Part shown: in pieces, positions 15,692-23,312 of the stretch
Position numbering within the stretch: the first letter of the stretch is position 1
Layout: each line of letters opens with the position of its first letter
Source: an uncultured Flavihumibacter sp.
GTDB lineage: Bacteria > Bacteroidota > Bacteroidia > Chitinophagales > Chitinophagaceae
DNA: 41,218 bases
Direction of reading: 5' to 3'
NCBI GenBank assembly: GCA_946482545.1
Contig: CAMLRX010000033.1
Location: forward strand, 1-41,218
Translations under genes and position numbers: made by a program
The notes under the pieces: generated by a model
Seen by the model: the letters and a program-made list of their open reading frames with translations, nothing else
What the model was told of the DNA's origin: nothing
Database searches by the model: none

Positions 15692-16456
15692 TTAAATAAA
15701 TATTCCGCCTGCCACTTCAAGGCGTTGTGCGTTCACCCATTTGGATTCGTCGCTGCATAAAAAAGCTACCACACTGCCGATGTCGTCGGGTAAACCTACT
15801 CTGCCCAGTGCGGTAAGTGAAGCGAGCTGCTGGTTCAACGCTTCATTGTCGCGCACGGCGCCTCCTCCGAAATCTGTTTCTATCGCGCCTGGAGCAAGCA
15901 CATTCACGCGGATTTTCTTTTCCCCGAGTTCTTTCGCCATGTATTTGGTCAACGTTTCAACGCCTCCTTTCATCGTGGCGTACGCCGCATAGCCCGGGAA
16001 GCTGAACCTGGTAAGGCCGGAAGACACATTTACGATACTGCTGCCGCTGTTCAAATGCGGGATGAGTTTTTGTGTAAGAAAGAATGGCGCTTTGAGGTGG
16101 ATGTTCACCATACTGTCGAAATCTGCTGCTGAAGTAGTCTCGAATCCCGCATGAACGCCTACGCCGGCATTGTTTACCAAAGCGTCCAGTTTATTGGTGC
16201 CGAAACCGTTTTGCAGTGCTGTGGTCAGTTGTTGAACGAATCCATCGAAACTTTCGGTTTTGGAAACGTCCAGTTGCAGCGCCAGCGCTTTTCCGCCCGT
16301 TGCTTCAATTTCCGCCACTACTTTTTCGGCTTCGTCCTTTTTGCTGTGGTAGGTGAGCGCTACGTTGAAGCCTTTTCCTGCCAGTGCGAGTGCCATGTCT
16401 TTGCCCAGTCCCCGGCTGCCGCCGGTTACCAGTACTGTTTTGTTTGTATTTGCCAT
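15692..16456 (-). CDS. Short-chain dehydrogenase/reductase (FabG-like SDR)
   Basis: A 254-residue classical SDR. The cofactor motif is TGGSRGLG (11-18), NNAG is at 95-98, catalytic Ser is in NVSS, and Tyr159/Lys163 lie in AAYATMKGG. The C terminus (VAFLCSDESKWVNAQRLEVAGG) matches the FabG-like branch. ATG 16456 (MANTNKTVLVTGG) is chosen because the domain starts there; an extension to 16540 would add an unlikely segment. It lies 88 bp downstream of an AraC-family regulator gene on the same strand, so it is a likely co-transcribed target. Substrate unknown. Confidence 0.88.
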   Translation of the reverse strand: MANTNKTVLVTGGSRGLGKDMALALAGKGFNVALTYHSKKDEAEKVVAEIEATGGKALALQLDVSKTESFDGFVQQLTTALQNGFGTNKLDALVNNAGVGVHAGFETTSAADFDSMVNIHLKAPFFLTQKLIPHLNSGSSIVNVSSGLTRFSFPGYAAYATMKGGVETLTKYMAKELGEKKIRVNVLAPGAIETDFGGGAVRDNEALNQQLASLTALGRVGLPDDIGSVVAFLCSDESKWVNAQRLEVAGGIFI

Positions 16457-16544
16457 TTTGCGGTGATTTTGTCTTACAAAGTTGAAGACAATTGGCATCA
16501 CCGGCCTTGCGCCAAAAAGAGGATTTTTTGCAAATTTCAAATAA

Positions 16545-17474
16545 TCATCTGAATTGTAAGGGAGAGGTCCGGTTCAGTTTTTTGAAGAAATGGGAGAAAT
16601 GGGCCAGTTCATTGAACCCGAGGCTGTAGGCGATTTCTGAAACGTTCCAGTTGGTTTGTTTCAAAAGGATTTTCGCTTCCTGGTTCAGGCGGGCGGCGAT
16701 GATCTCTGAAGTGGTTCTGCCGGCTGTTTCTTTCAGCACTTTGTTGAGGTGATTGGCGTGCACCCCGAGTGTGTCGGCAAAATCTTTGGCCGATTTCAGT
16801 TGTACCACCTGCGATGTATTCTCTATGGGAAACTGCCTTTCAAGGAGTTCAACGAACAACGTAGAGATGCGCTGGGCTGCATTGGGTGCGTGGTTTGTGG
16901 GCGTAACGGGCTTCAGTTTCTGCCCCTCGTGTATGAGTTCCAGGATATAATTCCGGATGAGGTCATATTTGAAGGCGTAATCGCCATTCATTTCCCCTTG
17001 CATTTTCCTGAAAATACGCGCCAGTTCTGAGAACTGGTCCTGGTTCAGTTGGAAGATAAAATCGCTTTGCGGGGAGAAAATGGGCAATCCGGTAAGGGAT
17101 ACGCCGGTTTGCGTCTTCGACATAAAGTCTTCCGTAAAAACACAGAAATACCCCAACTGGTTATTATCCTGCGGGGTATAGCGGTAAGGGATACGCGGTG
17201 TGGCAAACAATATGGCGTATTCTTCTATATCTAACACCTTGTTGGCGTATTCCACGCGGTTCCTCCCGTGGATCAGGCTTATTTTATAGTAGGTGCGCCT
17301 GTTGTAAGGCATGGCGGGCTTCGCTTTACAACCTTCGTACATACTTCCAATACTGAAAATATTAAAGTGCCCGATGTCCTGCTTGCTTTTGTCATCGAAA
17401 AGGCAACTCATGTCGGCACAGTTCGCGCCGAACATTTCCCGGTAAAAATCCAATACATTTGTAGGTGCGGCCAT
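16545..17474 (-). CDS. AraC-family transcriptional regulator
   Basis: A 309-residue regulator. The N-terminal about 190 residues form a ligand-sensing cupin-like domain (YYKISLIHGRNRVEYANKVLD, YAILFATPRIPYRY). The C-terminal double HTH spans about 210-309, with DFADTLGVHANHLNKVLKE and the AraC signature WNVSEIAYSLGFNELAHFSHFFKKLNR. The start at 17474 places the ATG just 11 bp after a near-perfect -7 box. This general arrangement, AraC followed by an SDR, is frequent in Bacteroidota and suggests local control of the SDR or of the divergent small membrane protein gene. Confidence 0.87.
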   Translation of the reverse strand: MAAPTNVLDFYREMFGANCADMSCLFDDKSKQDIGHFNIFSIGSMYEGCKAKPAMPYNRRTYYKISLIHGRNRVEYANKVLDIEEYAILFATPRIPYRYTPQDNNQLGYFCVFTEDFMSKTQTGVSLTGLPIFSPQSDFIFQLNQDQFSELARIFRKMQGEMNGDYAFKYDLIRNYILELIHEGQKLKPVTPTNHAPNAAQRISTLFVELLERQFPIENTSQVVQLKSAKDFADTLGVHANHLNKVLKETAGRTTSEIIAARLNQEAKILLKQTNWNVSEIAYSLGFNELAHFSHFFKKLNRTSPLQFR

Positions 17475-17485
17475 ATTGCAAAAAT

Positions 17486-17513
17486 CAAATGTACGATTTT
17501 GGCGTACAACCAA
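17486..17513 (-). promoter_or_regulatory. AraC gene promoter with an inverted-repeat operator
   Basis: On the minus strand TTG (17511-17513) is followed after 17 bp by TACATTTG (17486-17493), a full match to TAnnTTTG. Between and overlapping these lies an inverted repeat, TGTACG-N7-CGTACA (17490-17508). Its position inside the promoter suggests an operator, possibly for autoregulation and for the divergent gene at 17540. Predicted leader is only about 5 nt. Confidence 0.55.
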
Positions 17514-17539
17514 GGCGGTCAATTTACAGTCTTACCACC

Positions 17540-17830
17540 ATGACAAATAAAAAATTCACGCCTTCCCTGGTATGCTGTGTACTGATGGATATTATCGGCA
17601 TGGGTACTTATTCTATCCCTTTCCTCGGCGAGTTTGCCGATGTGATCTGGGCGCCTGTCTCGTCTATTATTTTCTGGAGCATGTTTGGCGGATGGAAAGG
17701 ACTGTTGGGTGCGGGGTTCAATTTTGTCGAAGAATTTCTTCCGGGTACCGACATTATTCCTTCTTTCACGCTTGCGTGGGTGATCAGGAAAGTGTTTTCG
17801 GCCGCTCAACCCCGGACACTCACCGAATAA
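17540..17830 (+). CDS. Small integral membrane protein, conserved type
   Basis: A 96-residue protein with two or three hydrophobic stretches: PSLVCCVLMDIIGMGTYSIP, VIWAPVSSIIFWSMFGG, and a helical tail ending LAWVIRKVFS. The central segment GFNFVEEFLPGTDIIPSFTLAW is a pattern I associate with small uncharacterised Bacteroidota membrane proteins of this length. ATG 17540 is preferred to the in-frame 17465, which would run through the AraC promoter. Function unknown. It is divergent from the AraC gene across 65 bp and may share its operator. Confidence 0.7.
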   Translation: MTNKKFTPSLVCCVLMDIIGMGTYSIPFLGEFADVIWAPVSSIIFWSMFGGWKGLLGAGFNFVEEFLPGTDIIPSFTLAWVIRKVFSAAQPRTLTE

Positions 17831-18097
17831 CAATCTGCCTGCCCTCAACCTTTCAAAACTATGCGCCACCGGCCTTTGCGAGGAAAAGCCTCTTAAGGCT
17901 ACGGCTTTCCCCAAAGTGCAAAAGCGCTTCCCGCATCCACCCCAAAAAAGGAACCTCCACGATAAACAGCATCTCCTTGCGTCTGCGAGGTACGAAGCGG
18001 TGCCCCTTTGCGGCCCTTGTGTGAAAAACACCAACATAATTGTCGGGCATACACTTATCATCTTTTTTGTACTTTGCACCCATAACTGCTGCCAAAC
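17831..18097. other. Intergenic region before the sigma factor gene
   Basis: About 270 bp without a convincing gene. It contains a hairpin-forming stretch (GGAAAAGCC ... GGCTTTCC, about 17881-17910) that may terminate the small membrane protein transcript, a copy of the CTGCGAGG repeat core, and a TACTTTGC element near 18070-18077 that may be the -7 box of the sigma factor gene. A long minus-strand reading frame here looks like chance. Confidence 0.5.
17983..18003 (+). repeat. Second copy of the CTGCGAGGnACGAAGC repeat core
   Basis: CTGCGAGGTACGAAGCGGTGC matches the minus-strand core of the hairpin at 7084-7135 in 19 of 21 positions. This motif class (GCGAGGAACGAAGCA) is a known kind of dispersed intergenic repeat in many bacterial genomes. 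Only a core is visible here, without the long hairpin arms. Confidence 0.5.
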
Positions 18098-18136
18098 ATG
18101 ATGAAAGAAATGTTCACCTGCGATGCCGGAGAATAA
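18098..18136 (+). CDS. Possible 12-codon upstream ORF overlapping the sigma factor start
   Basis: ATG at 18098 opens a 12-codon frame (MMKEMFTCDAGE) whose stop at 18134-18136 lies inside the sigma gene, 14 nt past its ATG. It lies just after the putative promoter. It could couple or limit sigma factor translation, but short frames like this arise by chance. The preceding TGCCAAACATGAT also precedes the SusC gene start. Confidence 0.25.
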   Translation: MMKEMFTCDAGE

Positions 18137-18689
18137 GCCATTTTCCATAGCTTTTTCTGATAAGGACGACTACAGCATCCTGTATGCGCACTATTTTTCC
18201 AAACTGTTCAACTATGGTCACAAGTTCACGGCCGATAGTGTATTAATAGAAGACAGCATCCAGGACGTGTTCCTCGATTGCTGGAAAAGGAGAAACAGCC
18301 TGAAGGAGCCTGCCGCGCTGAACAGCTATCTTTTTACCGCATTCCGGTATTCCTTATTCAATAAATTATCCAAAGCAAAAAAACTCGTGGGCATGGAAGG
18401 GGTGGAGGAACCCGATTTCGCTTCCGCAAATATCTTTTACGCAAAAGAAGAAGATGCGGTGCGCACAGCGCAACTCCGGGCCGCCCTGGACCAACTCACG
18501 CCCCGTCAGCGGGAAGCCCTTTTTCTGCGGTTTTATGAAGGACTTTCTTATGAAAACATTGCAGAGATCATGAACATTTCGGTGAAAGCCTCTTATAAAT
18601 TAATGGCACGCAGCCTCGCGCATTTAAAAGAATGCCTTTCTCCGGCATTGTTTTTTGCGCTTTTCCAGTTTTCCGTTCTTCCGAAATAA
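18123..18689 (+). CDS. ECF-type sigma factor (FecI-like, Bacteroidota family)
   Basis: A 188-residue extracytoplasmic-function sigma-70 factor. Region 2 covers about residues 20-90 (YAHYFSKLFNYGHKF, SIQDVFLDCWKRR, SYLFTAFRYSLFNKL). Region 4 covers about 120-180, with LTPRQREALFLRFYEGLSYENIAEIMNISVKASYKLMARSL as the helix-turn-helix that reads the -35 region. It heads a sigma / FecR / SusC / SusD locus and presumably directs transcription of the receptor when the anti-sigma factor relays a signal. Its C terminus extends about 20 hydrophobic residues (ALFFALFQFSVLP) beyond the domain, a common trait in this family. Confidence 0.92.
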   Translation: MPENKPFSIAFSDKDDYSILYAHYFSKLFNYGHKFTADSVLIEDSIQDVFLDCWKRRNSLKEPAALNSYLFTAFRYSLFNKLSKAKKLVGMEGVEEPDFASANIFYAKEEDAVRTAQLRAALDQLTPRQREALFLRFYEGLSYENIAEIMNISVKASYKLMARSLAHLKECLSPALFFALFQFSVLPK

Positions 18690-18810
18690 GCTGATAGCGG
18701 TAGTTTGTAACAATGTATTCAACCCTTCACGGGATGCACAATACAGGTTGTATGAAATGCGTCACGGAGGCATAATAAGCACTTGCACCGAAGGGCCTGG
18801 TAAAAGAAAA

Positions 18811-18865
18811 ATATTTTTTGAATCCATGGGGTAAAAACTTCAACCCTTTATACTACATAATATAC
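18811..18865 (+). promoter_or_regulatory. Candidate ECF-sigma-dependent promoter of the FecR gene
   Basis: The stretch from ATATTTTTTGAATCC through GGGGTAAAAACTT to TTTATACTACATAATATAC, directly before the FecR start at 18870, resembles the AT-rich block that precedes many Bacteroidota anti-sigma genes. It lacks TAnnTTTG. I infer that the linked ECF sigma factor recognises it, from position and recalled family pattern, not from an established consensus. Confidence 0.4.
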
Positions 18866-18869
18866 AGAT

Positions 18870-19910
18870 ATGGAAAAGCCGGCACACAAGCACTATGCAC
18901 ACTTTGGCAGCGGAGACCTGATCTGCGATCCTTTCTTTCAGAATTGGGTTTTAGATGCAGACGAGCAGCAGCATCTTTTCTGGCAGGAGTTCATGGAGGT
19001 TTTTCCACATAAAAAAACTGAAGTAGAAACTGCGCGTGATTTTCTGCAGCACCTTGCGTTCCGCGAAAAGTTTCCCGAACCAGAACGGGTGGAATCGGCT
19101 TACCACAGGCACCTACAGCAGTTAGCAGCCGCAGCGGATGAAGAACTGAAACGTAAACGGCGCATCAACATTATGCGTTGGGCCGCTGCTGCGGCAGTGA
19201 TTGGCATAGTGGCGGTTACACTTCTCTTTGAAGGCGGTTTCGGGGGAAGAGAAAAATTAAACGAAAGTACTGCCTTCGGCATCAAAAAGCAGGTAACACT
19301 GCCCGATGGCTCCACAGTGGTGCTGAACGCGAACTCTTCCGTTAGTTACGGGAAAGAATGGAGCGGGGGACAACCGAGGGAAGTATGGTTGAAAGGTGAA
19401 GGCTATTTTGATGTGAAGAAGACCAGTGAAAGTATTAATCCAGGACAAAAATTCTTAGTACACACCGGGGCGCTTACCGTGGAAGTGCTGGGAACCCGGT
19501 TCGATATCCGCGAAAGAAGAGGCGTTACAGAAGTGGTGCTGGAAGAAGGAAAAATAACACTCTCCTTCGCGAACAGGGCGCACAAGGGCATCAGGATGGT
19601 ACCGGGACAAATGGTGGTGTACGACCCCCAAAAAGGCATTAAGGAAATAGACACCACCAATGCGGTCCATTATACCGCCTGGAAAAAGAACAAACTGATA
19701 TTGCGTAACCCTACGGTAGCAGAAATAGCTTTGTACCTGGAAGATAATTTCGGCTACAAAATTGTACTGGAAAAAGAGGAAATGGCCTCCAAAAAAATTG
19801 AAGGTCCCATCCTCTACGATAACCTGAACGATGTTTTATTCATACTCTCAACCGTTCTTCATACGGAAGTGATCAGGAAAGACAGCACCATCATCCTCCG
19901 ACCCAGGTAA
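18870..19910 (+). CDS. FecR-family anti-sigma factor
   Basis: A 346-residue inner-membrane regulator. A cytoplasmic anti-sigma segment (1-100) is followed by one transmembrane helix (about 103-120, WAAAAAVIGIVAVTLLF). The periplasmic FecR domain is at about 135-230 (KKQVTLPDGSTVVLNANSSVSYG, REVWLKGEGYFDVKK, VEVLGTRFDIRE, VVLEEGKITLS), and the C-terminal DUF4974 domain at about 275-346 contacts the receptor's STN domain. It should bind the sigma factor encoded 180 bp upstream and release it when the SusC receptor is occupied. The family pairing is well established; the inducing ligand is unknown. Confidence 0.93.
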   Translation: MEKPAHKHYAHFGSGDLICDPFFQNWVLDADEQQHLFWQEFMEVFPHKKTEVETARDFLQHLAFREKFPEPERVESAYHRHLQQLAAAADEELKRKRRINIMRWAAAAAVIGIVAVTLLFEGGFGGREKLNESTAFGIKKQVTLPDGSTVVLNANSSVSYGKEWSGGQPREVWLKGEGYFDVKKTSESINPGQKFLVHTGALTVEVLGTRFDIRERRGVTEVVLEEGKITLSFANRAHKGIRMVPGQMVVYDPQKGIKEIDTTNAVHYTAWKKNKLILRNPTVAEIALYLEDNFGYKIVLEKEEMASKKIEGPILYDNLNDVLFILSTVLHTEVIRKDSTIILRPR

Positions 19911-20018
19911 CGCAAAATCCTGATGCTGAACGGTTGTAAACATATTGCGTCCTGGCTTTCGGCCGAAGCGGGGATGTAGTGGTTCACCCATTGTTCATTC
20001 TAACAAAAATTGCCAAAC

Positions 20019-23000
20019 ATGATTGCTTATCATTTGAGAAAAGTGCTCGTGGTATTTGTTTGCATGAGCCTGTGTATCTCCCAGATCATAGCGCAAACCA
20101 AACCACTCTCCCTTGCGGAGGCTCTTAAAAAGATCACCCAGAAACACGGGACCCAATTTGTTTACGATAGCGAATTGCTGAAGGGCAAACAAACTTCCTA
20201 CGATTTCAACGCCAATAAATCGACCGAAGAAATGCTGAAAGCCATTCTTTACCCCCACGATCTCGTGTTCCTGTACGTAAAGCCCAACTACTATACCGTA
20301 ATTTCGAAAAGCCGGATTGAAAACACGGAACATGCTTCTTTAACTACTACCTCATCAGGCATTGCGGTTACTACCACAAACACGCCACAGAAAAAAACAG
20401 TGAGTGGAACAGTTAGCGACAGCTCAAGAACAGGGATTCCCGGTGTTACCATAACAGAAACAGGCACGAAAAATTCCGTGGCCACCCTATCTGATGGTAG
20501 TTTCAGTATTACTGTATCGAAGTCTGACGCGGTGCTGAACTTCTCTTCCATAGGATTCATTCCGCAAGACGTATCGGTGTCCGGAAGAACTACGATCAAC
20601 ATTAAGCTTCAGACGGAGGCGAGCAATTTAACCGAGGTGGTGGTGATCGGTTACGGCACGCAAAAGAAGGGTGAAGTAACCAGTTCCGTGGCCACCGTAA
20701 AGGCCGAGAACTTCACCAAAGGCGTGGTGCTTGATGCAGGTCAGTTGTTGCAGGGCAAAGTGGCGGGACTCTCGATTGCCTCCCCCAGCGGCGACCCCAC
20801 CAGTGGTTCGCAGATACTGTTGCGCGGAAGTACCACTATACTCGGGGCCAACTCCAACCCCCTTGTGCTGATAGATGGTATTCCGGGCGACCTGAAAACT
20901 GTGGCGCCGGAAGACATTGAATCAATAGATGTACTGAAAGATGGCTCCGCCGCCGCCATTTATGGTACACGCGGCACCAACGGGGTGATCATCGTTACCA
21001 CACGCCGCGCCAGCGGAACTTATACCAATGCCGTGGAATACAGCGGATCTGTAAGTACACAAACCATCGCCCGAAAACTGGATATGCTCACCGCCGCAGA
21101 CTACCGTGCACAGATAGCCGCAGGCGACCGTGATGCCAATTACGACCTCGGCAGCAACACCAACTGGCTCGATGAAATTTCTCAAACCCCCATCACACAC
21201 GTACACAACCTTACGTTCCGCGGCGGCAACAGCACCACCAACTATCTCGCGAACGTGAACTTCCGCTTCCTGGAAGGCGTGTTCAAAAAATCAGACAACA
21301 ATACCTTTACAGGAAGAGTGGACATCAACCATAACATGTTCAACAACAAACTGAAGTTCAACTTCGGCATCATCAGTTCACAGAACAGGTACAATACCAC
21401 AGGTGACGGTATCAGTTTCAGTGGCTACACCTACCGACAGGCGCTGATCAGAAATCCAACTGCTCCCGTTTACAATAATAATGGCAGTTGGCACGAGGAA
21501 ACCGGGCAATTCAATTATGAGAATCCCCTGGCCCGCATCTTCGAGAGTGATGGGCGCAACACTTCCCAGAACAACCGGTACAATACCAACATTACATTCC
21601 TGCCTGTACGCGGCCTGCGTTTGAACGCGTTGCTCTCTTACACCAAATACAACCAGAGCAGGGGTTATGCCGAAACAAAACAACACATTTCAAACCTGCG
21701 CGATTCCCGCAACGGTTTCGCCTCTACAGGAGGGGTAGAATCCATCGACCGGCTCCTGGAACTCACGGCTGAATATTCCAAAAGTATTTCAGACCACCGC
21801 TTTTCCCTGCTGGGCGGTTACAGCTACCAGGAAAACGACAGCAAGAACCACTGGATGCAGAACTGGGACTTCCCCACCGACCTGTTCAGCTACAACAACA
21901 TGGGTACCGGAAAGGCGCTGAAAGAAGGACTTGCTCCCATTTACAGCTACCGTGGTGTAACCAACCTGATCGGTTTCTTCGGCAGGATGACCTACAGTTA
22001 CAAAGACAAATACCTTTTGCTGGGAAGCCTGCGTTATGAAGCTGCCAGCCAGTTGTACGGAACCGAAAAACCCTGGGGGCTTTTCCCCGCGCTCTCTGTG
22101 GGTTGGCGGCTTACACGCGAAGCATTCATGGAAAACCAAACCCTGTTTGATGATATTAAACTCCGTGCCGGATACGGTGTTACCGGAACACAACCTTCCA
22201 ACCTGTTCCTGGGTGTGGCACTCCTGAATTATGGCAGCTTCTATTACATGAACGGCCAGTGGATACAAACCCTTACGCCTTCCCAAAATCCCAATCCCAA
22301 TCTGCGGTGGGAGGAAAAGCACGAAAGCAATATCGGGATGGACTTCAGCATGTTGAAAGGACGCATTTCCGGTAGCGTGGATTACTACATCCGCAACATC
22401 AACGGCCTGTTGTACGATTACCAGGTACCAAGTCCGCCCAACCTCTATTCCACCACAAGGGCCAATGTGGGCAAGATGCAGAACAAAGGGATAGAAGTGA
22501 TCCTGAACTTCATGCCCGTTCAAACCAGATCATTTGTGTGGAACACCAGCGTTAACTTCTCTTCCAATACCAATAAACTTGTGAGTCTTTCCAACGATGC
22601 ATATAAGCTTACCAACAATTATTTCACAACCGGCGGTACAGGTGAACCCATTCAAACCTTCACCCATATTGTGGAGATTGGAAACGACATCGGCAGCTTC
22701 TATGGCTTTAAAGTGATTGATGTGGATGCCGACGGCAAATGGATTTATGAAGGACGTGATGGCAAACCCGTGAACTACGATGATTTCGACCACGCTTTTG
22801 AAGATAAAAAAGTATTGGGCAATGGCCTGCCAAAGTATTATGCCGGGTGGAACAATAATTTTCGTTACAAGGATTTCGATCTGGGCATCACCATGCGCGG
22901 CGCATTCGGTTTTCAGATACTTAATTTCCAGCGGATGTATTACGAGAACACCAATATTCAACAATACAACAGGTTGAAATCGGCGTATGAGCCTGTGTTC

Positions 23001-23294
23001 GGGAAAGAAGTGCTGAGCAAGGATATGCCGCTCGAATTCAATAGTTACTACGTGGAAGATGGCGACTTCTGGAAAGTAGATAACATTACACTCGGTTACA
23101 ACTTCAGGAAAACAGGAGATGCTTTCATTAAATCCGCCAGAGTATATGTGTCCACGCTCAACTCCTTATTGTTCACTGGCTACAAAGGAATTGATCCTGA
23201 AGTGAACAGGCTGGGATTAAGTCCAGGCAACGACGACCGGGACAAATACCCCACCACACGCACCTACACCCTTGGCGTGAACCTTAATTTCTAA
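20019..23294 (+). CDS. SusC/RagA-type TonB-dependent outer-membrane receptor with STN domain
   Basis: A 1091-residue receptor. Signal peptide 1-26 ends SQIIAQ. An STN (secretin/TonB N-terminal) domain follows at about 27-95 (LSLAEALKKITQKHGTQFVYD), then a carboxypeptidase-regulatory-like domain (about 125-200, VSGTVSDSSRTGIPGVTI) and the SusC signature with TonB box region VVVIGYGTQKKGEVTSSV (about 205-222). The plug and 22-strand barrel complete the protein, ending in an aromatic residue (NLNF). STN domains signal to FecR, which fits the upstream sigma/anti-sigma genes. ATG 20019 is preferred over an in-frame TTG at 20010. It forms the transport pair with the SusD lipoprotein 18 bp downstream. 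Confidence 0.95.
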   Translation: MIAYHLRKVLVVFVCMSLCISQIIAQTKPLSLAEALKKITQKHGTQFVYDSELLKGKQTSYDFNANKSTEEMLKAILYPHDLVFLYVKPNYYTVISKSRIENTEHASLTTTSSGIAVTTTNTPQKKTVSGTVSDSSRTGIPGVTITETGTKNSVATLSDGSFSITVSKSDAVLNFSSIGFIPQDVSVSGRTTINIKLQTEASNLTEVVVIGYGTQKKGEVTSSVATVKAENFTKGVVLDAGQLLQGKVAGLSIASPSGDPTSGSQILLRGSTTILGANSNPLVLIDGIPGDLKTVAPEDIESIDVLKDGSAAAIYGTRGTNGVIIVTTRRASGTYTNAVEYSGSVSTQTIARKLDMLTAADYRAQIAAGDRDANYDLGSNTNWLDEISQTPITHVHNLTFRGGNSTTNYLANVNFRFLEGVFKKSDNNTFTGRVDINHNMFNNKLKFNFGIISSQNRYNTTGDGISFSGYTYRQALIRNPTAPVYNNNGSWHEETGQFNYENPLARIFESDGRNTSQNNRYNTNITFLPVRGLRLNALLSYTKYNQSRGYAETKQHISNLRDSRNGFASTGGVESIDRLLELTAEYSKSISDHRFSLLGGYSYQENDSKNHWMQNWDFPTDLFSYNNMGTGKALKEGLAPIYSYRGVTNLIGFFGRMTYSYKDKYLLLGSLRYEAASQLYGTEKPWGLFPALSVGWRLTREAFMENQTLFDDIKLRAGYGVTGTQPSNLFLGVALLNYGSFYYMNGQWIQTLTPSQNPNPNLRWEEKHESNIGMDFSMLKGRISGSVDYYIRNINGLLYDYQVPSPPNLYSTTRANVGKMQNKGIEVILNFMPVQTRSFVWNTSVNFSSNTNKLVSLSNDAYKLTNNYFTTGGTGEPIQTFTHIVEIGNDIGSFYGFKVIDVDADGKWIYEGRDGKPVNYDDFDHAFEDKKVLGNGLPKYYAGWNNNFRYKDFDLGITMRGAFGFQILNFQRMYYENTNIQQYNRLKSAYEPVFGKEVLSKDMPLEFNSYYVEDGDFWKVDNITLGYNFRKTGDAFIKSARVYVSTLNSLLFTGYKGIDPEVNRLGLSPGNDDRDKYPTTRTYTLGVNLNF

Positions 23295-23312
23295 CGTACA
23301 AAGCTTTGTAAT

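Noticed and set aside
17519..18148. Long minus-strand frame of 209 codons across the region before the sigma factor gene
   Set aside because: It overlaps the small membrane protein gene and the sigma gene start, has unusual composition (many Cys, Arg and Trp) and no recognisable domain.
21789..22523. 244-codon frame on the minus strand inside the SusC gene
   Set aside because: It is antisense to a clear receptor gene; long antisense frames are expected from codon bias in this GC-rich coding sequence.
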